This document shows, piece by piece, positions 11,834 through 20,405 of a stretch of DNA of 64,000 bases (position 1 is the first letter of the stretch; every line of letters starts with the position of its first letter). The notes beneath the pieces were generated by a model. It made no database searches and was not told where the DNA came from. It saw only the letters and a program-made list of their open reading frames with translations. A program made the translations under genes and the position numbers. This DNA comes from Enemella evansiae (GTDB taxonomy: Bacteria; Actinomycetota; Actinomycetes; Propionibacteriales; Propionibacteriaceae). The stretch lies in the NCBI RefSeq assembly GCF_002250705.1, contig NZ_NMVP01000006.1:1-64000 (forward strand), read 5' to 3'.

Positions 11834-13066
11834 ATGAGCGTGATCGAGGATGCCCGGAGCCAGCAGGACGAACTGCGGCGCTTCCGGCGGGAGCTGCACG
11901 GTGAACCCGAACTCGGGCTGGAGCTCCCGCGGACCCAGGAGCGGGTGCTCGCCGAGCTCGACGGCCTGGCCCTGGAGACCACCCTGGGCAGGGAGGTCAG
12001 CAGTATCGGCGCGGTGCTCCGCGGCGGAGCCGGTGCTGGTACGCCGGCCGACCGGCGGCCGACGGTGCTGCTGCGCGCCGACATGGACGCGCTCCCGGTC
12101 CAGGAGGAGACCGGGGTCGACTACAGCTCGCGCGTCGCGGGCACGATGCACGCCTGCGGGCACGACCTGCACACCGCGATGCTGGTCGGTGCCGCGCGGA
12201 TCCTCGACGACCGCAGGGATCGGCTGCCCGGTGACGTGGTGCTGATGTTCCAACCGGGCGAGGAGGGCTACGACGGCGCGGCGTACATGGTGCGCGAGGG
12301 CATCCTCGACCTGGCCGGTCGCCGCGTGGACGCGGCGTACGGGCTGCACGTGATGTCGGCGATGATGCCGCCAGCGCTGTTCGCCAGCAGGCCCGGCCCG
12401 CTGATGTCGGCCTCCGACGTGCTGCACGTGACGGTGCACGGTGCCGGCGGGCACGGTTCGGCCCCGCACCGCGCCAAGGATCCGGTGGTGGTGGCCGCCG
12501 AGATCACCACCGCGTTGCAGACCGTGGTCACCCGGCACTTCGACATGTTCGACCCCGTGGTGGTGACGGTCGGCCGACTGGTCGCCGGCACCAAGGCCAA
12601 CGTGATCCCTGCCAGTGCGGAGATCGAGGCGACCGTGCGCTCCTTCTCCACCGAGAACCAGGAACGGCTGCGGGAGGATCTGCCGCGGCTGGTCACCGGG
12701 ATCGCGCGGGCGCACGGCTTGGACGCCGAGGTGGAGTACCAGTTTCAGTACCCGCTGACGATCAACGACCGGGCCGAGACCGACTTCCTGGCCCGCACCA
12801 CCACCGAACTGTTCGGTGAGCAGCGGTTCGTGCCGATGGTGAATCCGGTCGCCGGTTCCGAGGACTTCTCCCGGGTGCTGGACGAGGTGCCGGGGGCCTT
12901 CGCCTTCCTTTCCGCGGTCGGTCCGGGCGTGGATCCGGCGACCGCGGCGTACAACCACTCACCGTTCGCGACCTTCGACGACCAGGTGCTCGTCGACGGT
13001 GCCGCCCTCTATGCCCAGCTCGCCATCGACCGGCTGGAATCCCTGTCGACGCAGGAAAAGCAATGA
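11834..13066 (+). CDS. M20-family amidohydrolase / aminoacylase
   Basis: This 410-residue metallopeptidase belongs to the M20D group (hippurate hydrolase, N-acyl-amino-acid amidohydrolase, IAA-amino acid hydrolase). Metal-binding motifs are visible: RADMDALPVQEE, MHACGHDLHTAM, FQPGEEG and the late His-containing NHSPF. The central HGSAPH segment belongs to the dimerisation/lid domain. ATG 11834 follows GGGAGAAG; upstream in-frame residues look non-coding. The transporter gene overlaps its stop by 4 bp (ATGA), so an N-acylated or peptide-like substrate is probably imported by that partner and cleaved here. The exact substrate cannot be read from sequence. Confidence 0.88.
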   Translation: MSVIEDARSQQDELRRFRRELHGEPELGLELPRTQERVLAELDGLALETTLGREVSSIGAVLRGGAGAGTPADRRPTVLLRADMDALPVQEETGVDYSSRVAGTMHACGHDLHTAMLVGAARILDDRRDRLPGDVVLMFQPGEEGYDGAAYMVREGILDLAGRRVDAAYGLHVMSAMMPPALFASRPGPLMSASDVLHVTVHGAGGHGSAPHRAKDPVVVAAEITTALQTVVTRHFDMFDPVVVTVGRLVAGTKANVIPASAEIEATVRSFSTENQERLREDLPRLVTGIARAHGLDAEVEYQFQYPLTINDRAETDFLARTTTELFGEQRFVPMVNPVAGSEDFSRVLDEVPGAFAFLSAVGPGVDPATAAYNHSPFATFDDQVLVDGAALYAQLAIDRLESLSTQEKQ

Positions 13067-14430
13067 GCAGCGCGGCGGTCACGCCGCCGTCCGCACCGCG
13101 CCAATCGATCCGCAAGACGCTGCTCGGCACCGGTCTGGGCAACGCCCTGGAGTGGTACGACTGGAACGTCTACACCGCGATGAGCGCCTTCCTGGCCGCG
13201 CATCTGTTCGACAGGTCCGATCCCACCTCGGCGGTGCTCAGCACCCTGGCCGTCTTCGCCGTCGGCTTCCTCGCCCGTCCCCTCGGTGGGTTCCTGTTCG
13301 GCTGGGTGGGGGACCGCAAGGGGCGCAAATTCTCTTTGATGCTGAGCGTTGCGGCCGCCTCGGTCGGTTCGCTGCTGATCGGTCTGGCGCCGGAGTTCGA
13401 CACCGTCGGCGTCGTCGCCTCGATCTGGCTGCTCTGTGCCCGCCTGCTGCAGGGTCTCGCGCACGGTGGCGAACTGCCCTCGGCGCAGACCTATCTGGTC
13501 GAGGAGGCGCCGCGGGAACGGCGCGGTCTCTGGTCGTCGTGGATCTATGTCTCCGGCACCGCGGGCAACATGATCGCGCTCGCGGTCGGTGCGCTGCTGG
13601 CCACCGTGCTCAGCAGGGACCAGATGTCCGGTTTCGGCTGGCGGATCCCGTTCCTGCTCGGCGCGGCATTCGGGTTGTACGCCCTCTACATGCGCAAGGG
13701 AATGATCGAATCGGAGACCTTCGTCGCGGACGTGGCGCAGACCGACGAGCCGAAGATCCCACTGCTCAAAGACATTGCGGCGCACTGGCGGCAGGCGCTG
13801 CAGGTCATCCTGATGACCAGCGGCGGTACCGTCGCCTACTACGCCTGGGCGGTCAACGCCCCGGCGTACGCCCAGAACCAGCTCAAGATCCCGGCCGCAC
13901 CGGCACTCTGGGTCGGCGTCGCGGCCAACCTGATCTTCGTCGCGCTGCTGCCGGTCTATGGCTGGCTGTCGGACCGGATCGGGCGCAAGAAGGTGGCGCT
14001 GTTCTCGGTGCTCGGTTCCGCGGCGCTGTTCATCCCGATGAATGCGGTGCTGTCCAACACCCCGCTGTCGCTGTTCATCGCGATGGGCACGATGATGATC
14101 ACGCTGTCGGCCTATTCGGCGATCGCGCCGGCGATGTACGCCGAGATGTTCCCGACCCGGGTCCGGACCGCCGGGGTCGGTGTCCCGTATTCGATCTGCA
14201 TCGCACTCTTCGGCGGCACCGCCCCGCTGATCCAGCAGGCCCTCGTCGGGCGCTACCCGGACCAGAAGCTGCTCTTCCCGATCTATGCCATCGCGCTGCT
14301 GCTGGTCTCGGCCGGCACCATCCTCTCGCTGCGGGAGACCCGCGGCATCGACCTCTCGTCTGACGTCGGCTCGCGCGCGGCGCGCGATGACCCCGCTCTT
14401 CGGCCCAGTCGTCGAAGCCCCTCGCGGTGA
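13063..14430 (+). CDS. MFS transporter, metabolite:H+ symporter type
   Basis: This is a 455-residue inner-membrane carrier with about 12 membrane segments. GNALEWYDWNVYTAM and GWVGDRKGRK match the start and the loop 2-3 signature of the metabolite:H+ symporter branch (ProP/KgtP/ShiA relatives), which import organic acids or zwitterions with protons. It overlaps the M20 hydrolase gene by 4 bp, implying coupled expression and a shared substrate. The last 23 residues (after GIDLSS) are encoded by one copy of a 102-bp direct repeat, so the C-terminal tail has probably been altered by that duplication. Confidence 0.88.
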   Translation: MSSAAVTPPSAPRQSIRKTLLGTGLGNALEWYDWNVYTAMSAFLAAHLFDRSDPTSAVLSTLAVFAVGFLARPLGGFLFGWVGDRKGRKFSLMLSVAAASVGSLLIGLAPEFDTVGVVASIWLLCARLLQGLAHGGELPSAQTYLVEEAPRERRGLWSSWIYVSGTAGNMIALAVGALLATVLSRDQMSGFGWRIPFLLGAAFGLYALYMRKGMIESETFVADVAQTDEPKIPLLKDIAAHWRQALQVILMTSGGTVAYYAWAVNAPAYAQNQLKIPAAPALWVGVAANLIFVALLPVYGWLSDRIGRKKVALFSVLGSAALFIPMNAVLSNTPLSLFIAMGTMMITLSAYSAIAPAMYAEMFPTRVRTAGVGVPYSICIALFGGTAPLIQQALVGRYPDQKLLFPIYAIALLLVSAGTILSLRETRGIDLSSDVGSRAARDDPALRPSRRSPSR

Positions 14431-14621
14431 TTCGGTGGATGGTCGGGTGGGGTGACGCGGGGGTCTTCTCCTTGGTGGGCCTGCATCGCGGGGGCGCGCC
14501 GCTGGACGCTCGCCTCCCGTGACGTCGGCTCGCGCGCGGCGCGCGATGACCCCGCTCTTCGGCCCAGTCGTCGAAGCCCCTCGCGGTGATTCGGTGGATG
14601 GTCGGGTGGGGTGACGCGGGG
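14361..14621. repeat. 102-bp perfect direct repeat, two copies
   Basis: Bases 14361-14462 recur exactly at 14520-14621, with a 57-bp unrelated spacer. The first copy encodes the C-terminus of the MFS transporter and its stop codon. The second ends two bases before the stop codon of the minus-strand YbaK gene. Identity over 102 bp indicates a recent duplication. Confidence 0.92.
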
Positions 14622-14623
14622 TC

Positions 14624-15118
14624 TCAGCCGGGGTTGGCGTCGGTGACGTCGGCGACCTGGGCGTCCAGCACCCGGACCAGGTCGTCGGCGGCCACGGTGG
14701 CCGCGACACCGGGCGCACCGCCGCCGATCGAGACGGTGCCGCTGATCCGCTTGTCGGCGATCACCGGCAGCTGCCGCAGCGAACCGAACGGGGTGATCGT
14801 GCCACGCACGTAACCGGTCACCTCCCGGGCGGCATCCGCATCGGGCATGGAGATCCGGGACACCCCGAGCAGGTCGCGCAGCTTCGGCCAGGAGATCTGC
14901 CGATCACCCGGCACCAGCACGAACAGATGGTCCTCCGCGCCGCGGCGGACCACCATCGTCTTGATGATCTGCCCCGGTTCGACCCCACGCGCCACCGCGG
15001 CCTCCGCCAGCGACCGCACCGGCCCGTGCCGGGTGACCGAGTGGTCGATCCCGGCGGCCTCGAGGGCCCGCTTCGCCCGTTCGGCACCGTCCTGGGTGGC
15101 TGCGTCCATGGTGGGCAT
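14624..15118 (-). CDS. YbaK/EbsC-family aminoacyl-tRNA deacylase
   Basis: This protein of 161-164 residues belongs to the YbaK/ProX editing fold, which hydrolyses mischarged tRNAs such as Cys-tRNA(Pro) or Ala-tRNA(Pro) in trans. Family hallmarks are IIKTMVVRRG with the conserved Lys, LVPGDRQISWPKL, and the glycine-rich VTGYVRGTITPFG. The C-terminal SIGGGAPGVAA block is also typical. Starts at 15118 (MPTM) and 15109 are both possible and neither has a clear ribosome site. It is divergent from the SLC13 gene and shares its 90-bp upstream region. The substrate tRNA is not predictable. Confidence 0.85.
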   Translation of the reverse strand: MPTMDAATQDGAERAKRALEAAGIDHSVTRHGPVRSLAEAAVARGVEPGQIIKTMVVRRGAEDHLFVLVPGDRQISWPKLRDLLGVSRISMPDADAAREVTGYVRGTITPFGSLRQLPVIADKRISGTVSIGGGAPGVAATVAADDLVRVLDAQVADVTDANPG

Positions 15119-15129
15119 TCTGGCACCGG

Positions 15130-15158
15130 TTGATTCGCCCCTGAGTGGGGGATAGCCT
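15130..15158 (+). promoter_or_regulatory. promoter of the SLC13 carrier gene
   Basis: TTGATT (15130-15135), a 17-bp spacer and TAGCCT (15153-15158) give a near-consensus sigma-70-type promoter 48 bp before the ATG at 15207. A GAAGGAGGG ribosome site lies at 15191-15199. Confidence 0.7.
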
Positions 15159-15206
15159 GATCGACCCGCGTCCACTGTTCGAGACGACCCGAAGGAGGGC
15201 CGCCTC

Positions 15207-16799
15207 ATGCCGGCATCCGTTCCTGGTGACCATCTGCGCGACCTGAACCCTGACCCGAACCGGGGAGCGGAGGTCGACCACCGCTCACCCGGCGAGCAGC
15301 AGCCTGCCCTCGGCAGCCGCGAGTTCCGGATCCGGATGATCGGTCTGGCGGCCGGCGTACTGCTCGGCCTGGCGGTCTTCTTCCTGATGCCCGGCGAGGT
15401 CCCGCGCCCCGCCCGGATCACCGCCGCCACCGCCGTGCTGATGGGCATCTGGTGGATGACCGAGGCGCTCCCGATCCCGGCCACCGCACTGGTTCCGCTG
15501 ATCGTCTTCCCGACCATCGGCGGCGCGAAGTTCGACACCGTCGGCGGGTCCTACGGCAACAACGTGATCTTCCTGTTCATGGGCGGATTCCTGCTGGCGC
15601 TGGCGATGCAGCGCTGGAACCTGCATCGCCGGCTCGCGCTGCTCACCGTGCGCGCGATGGGTACCAGGCCGTCGGCGGTGGTCGCCGGATTCATGATCGC
15701 CACCGCCTTCCTCTCGATGTGGGTCTCCAACACCGCCACCGCGGTGATGATGCTGCCGATCGGCGTCTCGGTGCTGATGCTGGTCACCCGCCTCGGTGAG
15801 CGGGTCGAGGGCGCCGACCCCGAGTCCGCCGAGGTCAAGGAGGCGGTCGTCCGGTCCAACTTCGGCACCGCGCTGATGCTCGGCATCGCGTACGCCGCCT
15901 CGCTCGGTTCGCTCGGCACGATCATCGGTACGCCACCGAACACCCTGCTGGTCGGTTACCTGGCCCGCGAGCACGACATCACCATCGGCTTCGGCCAGTG
16001 GATGCTGGTCGGGGTGCCGCTGTCGGTGGTCTTCCTGGTGATCTGCTGGTTCCTGCTCACCAAGGTGCTGTTCAAGGCCGAGATCTCCGAGATCCCCGGC
16101 GGACGCAGGCTGATGGACGACGAGCTGGAGAAGCTCGGCAAGGTCTCCTCCGGTGAGATCCGGGTGCTGGTGATGTTCGTGCTGGCCGCGGTCGCCTGGA
16201 TCGCGGTCCCGCTGATCTTCGGTGACAGCGTGCCGATCAGCGACGCCGGGATCGCGATGACGGTCGGGTTGCTGCTCTTCCTGCTGCCGGCCGGCACCAA
16301 GCGGGGCGTACGCCTGCTCGACTGGGAGTCGGCGGTCAAGCTGCCCTGGGGCGTACTGCTGCTGTTCGGCGGCGGCCTCGCGCTGTCGGCGCAATTCTCC
16401 TCCTCCGGGCTGACCAAGTGGATCGGTGAGCAGGCCGCCGGGCTCGGCGGCGTACCGGTCGTGCTGCTGGTCGCGATCGCCTCCGCCGGGGTGCTCTTCC
16501 TCACCGAGATCACCTCAAACACCGCCACCGCCGCCACCTTCCTGCCGGTCGCCGGCGGGGTGGCGATGGGGATCGGCGCCGATCCGCTGCTGCTCACCAT
16601 CCCGGTGGCGCTGGCCGCGACCTGTGCGTTCATGCTGCCGGTGGCCACCCCGCCGAACGCGATCGCCTACGGCTCGGGCTATGTGACCATCGGGCAGATG
16701 GTCAAGGGCGGCATCTGGCTCAACCTGATCGGCATCGTGCTGATCACCCTGGTCACCATGACCCTGGCGGTGCAGGTCTTCCAGATCACCCTCGGCTGA
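15207..16799 (+). CDS. SLC13-family (DASS) dicarboxylate/anion carrier
   Basis: This is a 530-residue integral membrane protein of the divalent anion:Na+ symporter family, which imports C4-dicarboxylates, citrate, phosphate or sulfate. The family signature is seen twice, as expected for the internal repeat: FLSMWVSNTATAVMMLPIG and LFLTEITSNTATAATFLP (SNT motifs that bind Na+ and substrate). About 12-13 hydrophobic segments follow a charged 40-residue N-terminus. ATG 15207 has a strong ribosome site. It stands alone in its transcription unit, so context does not identify the substrate. Confidence 0.9.
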   Translation: MPASVPGDHLRDLNPDPNRGAEVDHRSPGEQQPALGSREFRIRMIGLAAGVLLGLAVFFLMPGEVPRPARITAATAVLMGIWWMTEALPIPATALVPLIVFPTIGGAKFDTVGGSYGNNVIFLFMGGFLLALAMQRWNLHRRLALLTVRAMGTRPSAVVAGFMIATAFLSMWVSNTATAVMMLPIGVSVLMLVTRLGERVEGADPESAEVKEAVVRSNFGTALMLGIAYAASLGSLGTIIGTPPNTLLVGYLAREHDITIGFGQWMLVGVPLSVVFLVICWFLLTKVLFKAEISEIPGGRRLMDDELEKLGKVSSGEIRVLVMFVLAAVAWIAVPLIFGDSVPISDAGIAMTVGLLLFLLPAGTKRGVRLLDWESAVKLPWGVLLLFGGGLALSAQFSSSGLTKWIGEQAAGLGGVPVVLLVAIASAGVLFLTEITSNTATAATFLPVAGGVAMGIGADPLLLTIPVALAATCAFMLPVATPPNAIAYGSGYVTIGQMVKGGIWLNLIGIVLITLVTMTLAVQVFQITLG

Positions 16800-16837
16800 A
16801 CCGTCGGCCGATCACCGGGGCCAACTAGGCTGGCCCA

Positions 16838-17488
16838 ATGGCGAATGAGCTGCTGGTCTTCCTGCACGGCCTGGGGCAGACCCCGCAGTCCTGGCAGGAG
16901 CAGGTGCAACAGCTGCCCGCCGATCTGCCGGCCGCCGCGCCCTGGCTGCGCGGTACCCGGCCCGGTGGGCAGCAGGACTTCTCCCTCGACGACGCGGTCT
17001 CGGAGGTGTCCTCGGTGCTGTTGCAGCACGGCGCGGACCGCGCCTACCTGTGTGGGCACGGACTGGGCGCGCTGGTCGCGCTGCACGCCACCATCGGCGA
17101 CGACCGGATCGCCGGGTTGGTGCTCAGCGCCCCGCAGGTGAACCCGCCGCGCTGGGCGGTCACCGCGCAACGGCTCGCGGTGCGGGCGATGTCCCGCCGC
17201 CGGCTCGCGGCCCGCGGGGTGGACAAGGACGCGATGCTGCGGATGCTGGATCAGCTGGCCGGCAGCGAGGCCGGGCCGCCGCTGCAGCAGATCGGCGTAC
17301 CCACCCTGGTCGTGGTCGGCAACCGGGACCGCGCCGGTACCGCCGGTGGCCGGTTGGTCGCCGCCGGGGTCGGCGGGGCCCGGTTCGAGCAGGTGGACGC
17401 CGCGGGGGAGGCGCCCAGCGATGCCCCGGCCGCGTTCAACGAGCTGCTCTACGGCTTCGTCGGCGGGATCCGCGAACGCCTGCCCTGA
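16838..17488 (+). CDS. alpha/beta-hydrolase-fold protein lacking catalytic Ser and His
   Basis: The 216-residue protein has the alpha/beta-hydrolase plan: an N-terminal LVFLHGLGQTPQSWQEQ oxyanion loop, a nucleophile elbow and a GNRD acid turn. The elbow reads CGHGLGALVAL, so residue 75 is Gly where the Ser of GHSLG should be. In the C-terminal block (VDAAGEAPSDAPAAF) residue 191 is Glu where the catalytic His is expected. Only the acid (Asp164) remains. The reading frame is intact and has normal codon use, so this is either a pseudoenzyme kept for binding or an early decaying gene. It starts 39 bp after the SLC13 stop and could be co-transcribed. Confidence 0.8.
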   Translation: MANELLVFLHGLGQTPQSWQEQVQQLPADLPAAAPWLRGTRPGGQQDFSLDDAVSEVSSVLLQHGADRAYLCGHGLGALVALHATIGDDRIAGLVLSAPQVNPPRWAVTAQRLAVRAMSRRRLAARGVDKDAMLRMLDQLAGSEAGPPLQQIGVPTLVVVGNRDRAGTAGGRLVAAGVGGARFEQVDAAGEAPSDAPAAFNELLYGFVGGIRERLP

Positions 17489-17532
17489 GCCCCGCGCCGA
17501 GACACCCCTTGAAAGTTACTCGCCGGTAGGCA

Positions 17533-18018
17533 ATGCTGTCCCTCATGCGGTACACACCGACGACCCTCAAGTGGGGGATGCGGATCTGGCCCCCGTTCCT
17601 GGGCGCCGGGATCGTGGTGAAGGAGATCGCGCCGGACTGGACCTCGGCCACCGTCGAGCTGCACCCCCGGCGGCTGAACAGCAATATCCACGGCACCGCC
17701 TTCGGTGGCTCGCTGCAGTCGATGACCGACGCCTTCCACGCGCTGCTGCTGATCCACCGGCTGGGGCGCGGCTACAACGTCTGGGACGCCGCGGCCGAGA
17801 CCCGGTTCATCAGGCCGGGCAGGGGAGTCGTCACCGCCCGGATGGAGCTCAGTGACGAGGAACTGGAACGGGTCCGCACGGAGACCGCCGATGGCGGAAA
17901 ATCCCTGCCCTGGTTCGAATTCCCGATCACCGACCGGCACGGCGAGGTGGTCGCGCAGGTTCGCCGGCAGGTCTATGTGCGCCGCCACCGCGGGGCCTCG
18001 GTCCCGGCCGCCGGCTGA
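17533..18018 (+). CDS. DUF4442/YiiD-C-type hotdog-fold protein
   Basis: This small protein (161 aa from ATG 17533, 157 from ATG 17545) is related to hotdog-fold acyl-CoA thioesterases. The segment NIHGTAFGGSLQSMTDAFHALLL is the characteristic central helix of the fold (GTAFGGS), and ETRFIRPGRGVVTARM is the following strand pair. Members of this group bind or hydrolyse acyl thioesters, but no substrate is established. Its 3' end overlaps the convergent MarR gene by 46 bp. Confidence 0.7.
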   Translation: MLSLMRYTPTTLKWGMRIWPPFLGAGIVVKEIAPDWTSATVELHPRRLNSNIHGTAFGGSLQSMTDAFHALLLIHRLGRGYNVWDAAAETRFIRPGRGVVTARMELSDEELERVRTETADGGKSLPWFEFPITDRHGEVVAQVRRQVYVRRHRGASVPAAG

Positions 18019-18455
18019 GTCGGGCACTCCGGACCCTCGGCGTTGAGGCGCTGCAGCAGCTGGGTCAAGGTGGTGCGTTCGGCCGGCTCGAGCACCGCGA
18101 AGTACGCCGCTGTGGCGGCCCCGCGCTCGGCCTCGATCGCCGTCAGTGCCCGCCGACCGGCCGCGGTGCAGTGCAGCAGGCTCGCCCGACGGTCCTCGGG
18201 ATGCGGGGTCCGCTCCACCAGGCCACTGCCGACCAGCTGATCGATCACATCGGTGGCCGAGCGGGCCTGGATGTGCAACCGCTCCGCCACATCGGAGGGC
18301 CGCGGCCGATCGGCCTCGGCGATCACCCGCAGGGCGCGCAGCTGGTGCGGGCTCAGCCCGTACGGCTCGGCGGCGGCCACGGTGATCCGGCGCAGCGCAC
18401 GCGAGGTCCGGCGTACCAGATCACCCAGCTCACCGGCATCCGACCCATCGTCCAT
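17973..18455 (-). CDS. MarR-family transcriptional regulator
   Basis: This is a 160-residue winged-helix regulator. The DNA-binding part is LSPHQLRALRVIAEADRPRPSDVAERL followed by SATDVIDQLVGSGLVERTPHPEDRRA, the recognition helix and wing of MarR proteins. The C-terminal helices form the dimer interface. ATG 18455 is favoured; an upstream in-frame ATG (18506) would place the start inside the likely operator. It is divergent from an ABC exporter and probably represses it, releasing DNA on binding a small lipophilic ligand. Its 3' end overlaps the hotdog gene. Confidence 0.88.
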   Translation of the reverse strand: MDDGSDAGELGDLVRRTSRALRRITVAAAEPYGLSPHQLRALRVIAEADRPRPSDVAERLHIQARSATDVIDQLVGSGLVERTPHPEDRRASLLHCTAAGRRALTAIEAERGAATAAYFAVLEPAERTTLTQLLQRLNAEGPECPTQPAAGTEAPRWRRT

Positions 18456-18484
18456 GGGAACAAACCTAGCGGATGCGGTGTTAG

Positions 18485-18506
18485 CCTCATTGTGAGGTTG
18501 CCTCAT
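18485..18506. promoter_or_regulatory. probable MarR operator between marR-type and ABC exporter genes
   Basis: Two overlapping perfect palindromes share a central TGAGG: CCTCATTGTGAGG (18485-18497) and TGAGGTTGCCTCA (18493-18505). Such nested inverted repeats are typical of MarR dimers binding on both helical faces. The site lies 30 bp from the regulator's start and about 50 bp from the exporter's GTG, where it could repress both. Confidence 0.7.
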
Positions 18507-18554
18507 TAAATGGGAGCGACGCCACGCCCGAATCCCCTGACGAGAGGAGAGCCT

Positions 18555-20369
18555 GTGAGTCAGCTCGACTCCTCCGGCGGCCGCCGCCGCGGTTCCGAGC
18601 GGGAAGAAGCCGCCGACCGCGCCCAGCTCGCCGAATCCCCGGTCAGTGCGCGCCGCGTGCTGGCCCTCTTCCGTGGCCGCTGGCCGGCGGTCACCGCGGT
18701 GATGGCGCTGATCATCGCCTCCTCGGTGATCTCGCTCGCGCAGCCATTCCTGGTCCGCTCGGTGATCGACGACGCGCTGCCGCACGGCAACACCCGGCTG
18801 CTGCTCTGGCTGGTCGCCGGCATGATCGGCATCGCCGTCGCCACCTCGGTGCTCGGGGTGCTGCAGACCTGGCTGTCCACCAGCATCGGCCAGCAGATCA
18901 TGCACACCCTGCGTACCCGGGTCTTCGCGCACCTGCAGCGCCAGTCGATGTCCTTCTTCACCCGGGAACGCTCCGGTGAGGTGCAGTCCCGGTTGACCAA
19001 CGACATCTCCGGGATGCAGAACGTGGTCACCACCACCGCCACCTCGATCGCCTCCAATGTGACCACCGCCGTCGGCACCGCGATCGCGATGGCCGCGCTC
19101 AGCTGGCGGCTCTCGCTGCTGTCGCTGGTGGTGCTGCCACCGGCCATCTGGGTGAGCCGCCGGGTCGCGCAGCTGCGCCGCGACAAGACCTCCGCACTCG
19201 CCCGCCAGCGAGCCCGGATGCAGTCCCAGATCGAGGAGCGGCTCTCGGTCTCCGGTGCCCTGTTGATCAAGACCCTCGGTGCCACCGACCGCACCGGCTC
19301 GGATTTCGACCGGGCCTCCGGCGACATCGCCCGCCTGGAGGTCGCCTCCCAGCTCTCCGGTCGCTGGCGGATGTCGACGATGACCATCGTCTTCGCCACC
19401 ATCCCGGCGCTCATCTATCTGGCCGCCGGCTTCCCGATCACCTCCGGCGGGATGACCATCGGCACCCTGGTCGCGTTCAGCGCCCTGCAGGCGACGATCT
19501 TCCGCCCGGTGCTCGGGCTGTTGTCGGTGGGCGTGCAGTGGGTGAGTTCGATGGCGGTGTTCAGCCGGATCTTCGGCTATCTCGACCTGCCGATCGATGT
19601 CGCCGAACCCGAGCGCCCGGTGGCGGTCGACCATGATCGAATCCGCGGCGAGGTGCGCTTCTCCGATGTCTGGTTCCGCTATCCGGACGCCGACTCCGAT
19701 GCCCTGGCCGGGGTGGACCTGACGGTGCCCGCCGGCAGTGCGCTGGCCCTGGTCGGGGAGACCGGCTCGGGCAAGAGCACCCTCGCCGCGCTGGTCTCCC
19801 GGCTGCACGATCCGAGCGCGGGGCGGGTCACCATCGACGGCATCGACCTGCGGGACCTGGCCTTCGCCGACCTCGCCCGGATCGTCGGCGTGGTCAGCCA
19901 GGACCCCTATCTGGTGCATGCCAGCATCCGGGAGAACCTGCTGCTCGCCGCCCCGGACGCCGACGAGGACGTCCTCTGGCGGGCGCTGGCCGCCGCCCAG
20001 ATCGATGAGCTGGTGACCGGTCTGCCCGAGGGGCTGGACACGGTGGTGGGATCCCGCGGCTACCGGTTCTCCGGCGGGGAGAAGCAGCGGCTGGCCGTCG
20101 CCCGCACCCTGCTGCGGGACCCGAAGGTGCTGGTCCTCGACGAGGCGACCAGTGCCCTGGACAACGAGACCGAGCGTGAACTGCAGCGCGCCCTCGACGA
20201 ACTGGTCCAGGGGCGCACCACGATCACCATCGCGCACCGGCTCTCCACGGTCGCGGCAGCCGACCAGATCGTCGTACTCGATCATGGTCGGGTGGCCGAG
20301 ATCGGTGACCATGATCAACTCAGTACGCGGGGTGGCCGGTACGCCCGGCTGGCCGGGGTGGCGGCCTGA
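18555..20369 (+). CDS. ABC exporter, fused permease-ATPase (MsbA/LmrA type)
   Basis: This is a 604-residue half-transporter that works as a dimer. The N-terminal membrane domain (about residues 45-340, six helices) is followed by a nucleotide-binding domain with Walker A GETGSGKST (401-409), signature FSGGEKQRLAVAR and Walker B VLVLDEATSALD with the switch His in IAHRLST. The GTG at 18555 was chosen for its GAGAGGAGA ribosome site and for sparing the upstream operator. Divergence from a MarR gene suggests drug, lipid or peptide export induced by substrate. The first 40 residues are charged and not conserved. Confidence 0.92.
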   Translation: MSQLDSSGGRRRGSEREEAADRAQLAESPVSARRVLALFRGRWPAVTAVMALIIASSVISLAQPFLVRSVIDDALPHGNTRLLLWLVAGMIGIAVATSVLGVLQTWLSTSIGQQIMHTLRTRVFAHLQRQSMSFFTRERSGEVQSRLTNDISGMQNVVTTTATSIASNVTTAVGTAIAMAALSWRLSLLSLVVLPPAIWVSRRVAQLRRDKTSALARQRARMQSQIEERLSVSGALLIKTLGATDRTGSDFDRASGDIARLEVASQLSGRWRMSTMTIVFATIPALIYLAAGFPITSGGMTIGTLVAFSALQATIFRPVLGLLSVGVQWVSSMAVFSRIFGYLDLPIDVAEPERPVAVDHDRIRGEVRFSDVWFRYPDADSDALAGVDLTVPAGSALALVGETGSGKSTLAALVSRLHDPSAGRVTIDGIDLRDLAFADLARIVGVVSQDPYLVHASIRENLLLAAPDADEDVLWRALAAAQIDELVTGLPEGLDTVVGSRGYRFSGGEKQRLAVARTLLRDPKVLVLDEATSALDNETERELQRALDELVQGRTTITIAHRLSTVAAADQIVVLDHGRVAEIGDHDQLSTRGGRYARLAGVAA

Positions 20370-20405
20370 ACCCGCTCGCTCCACGGCGCATGGGAGGGTG
20401 AAGCC

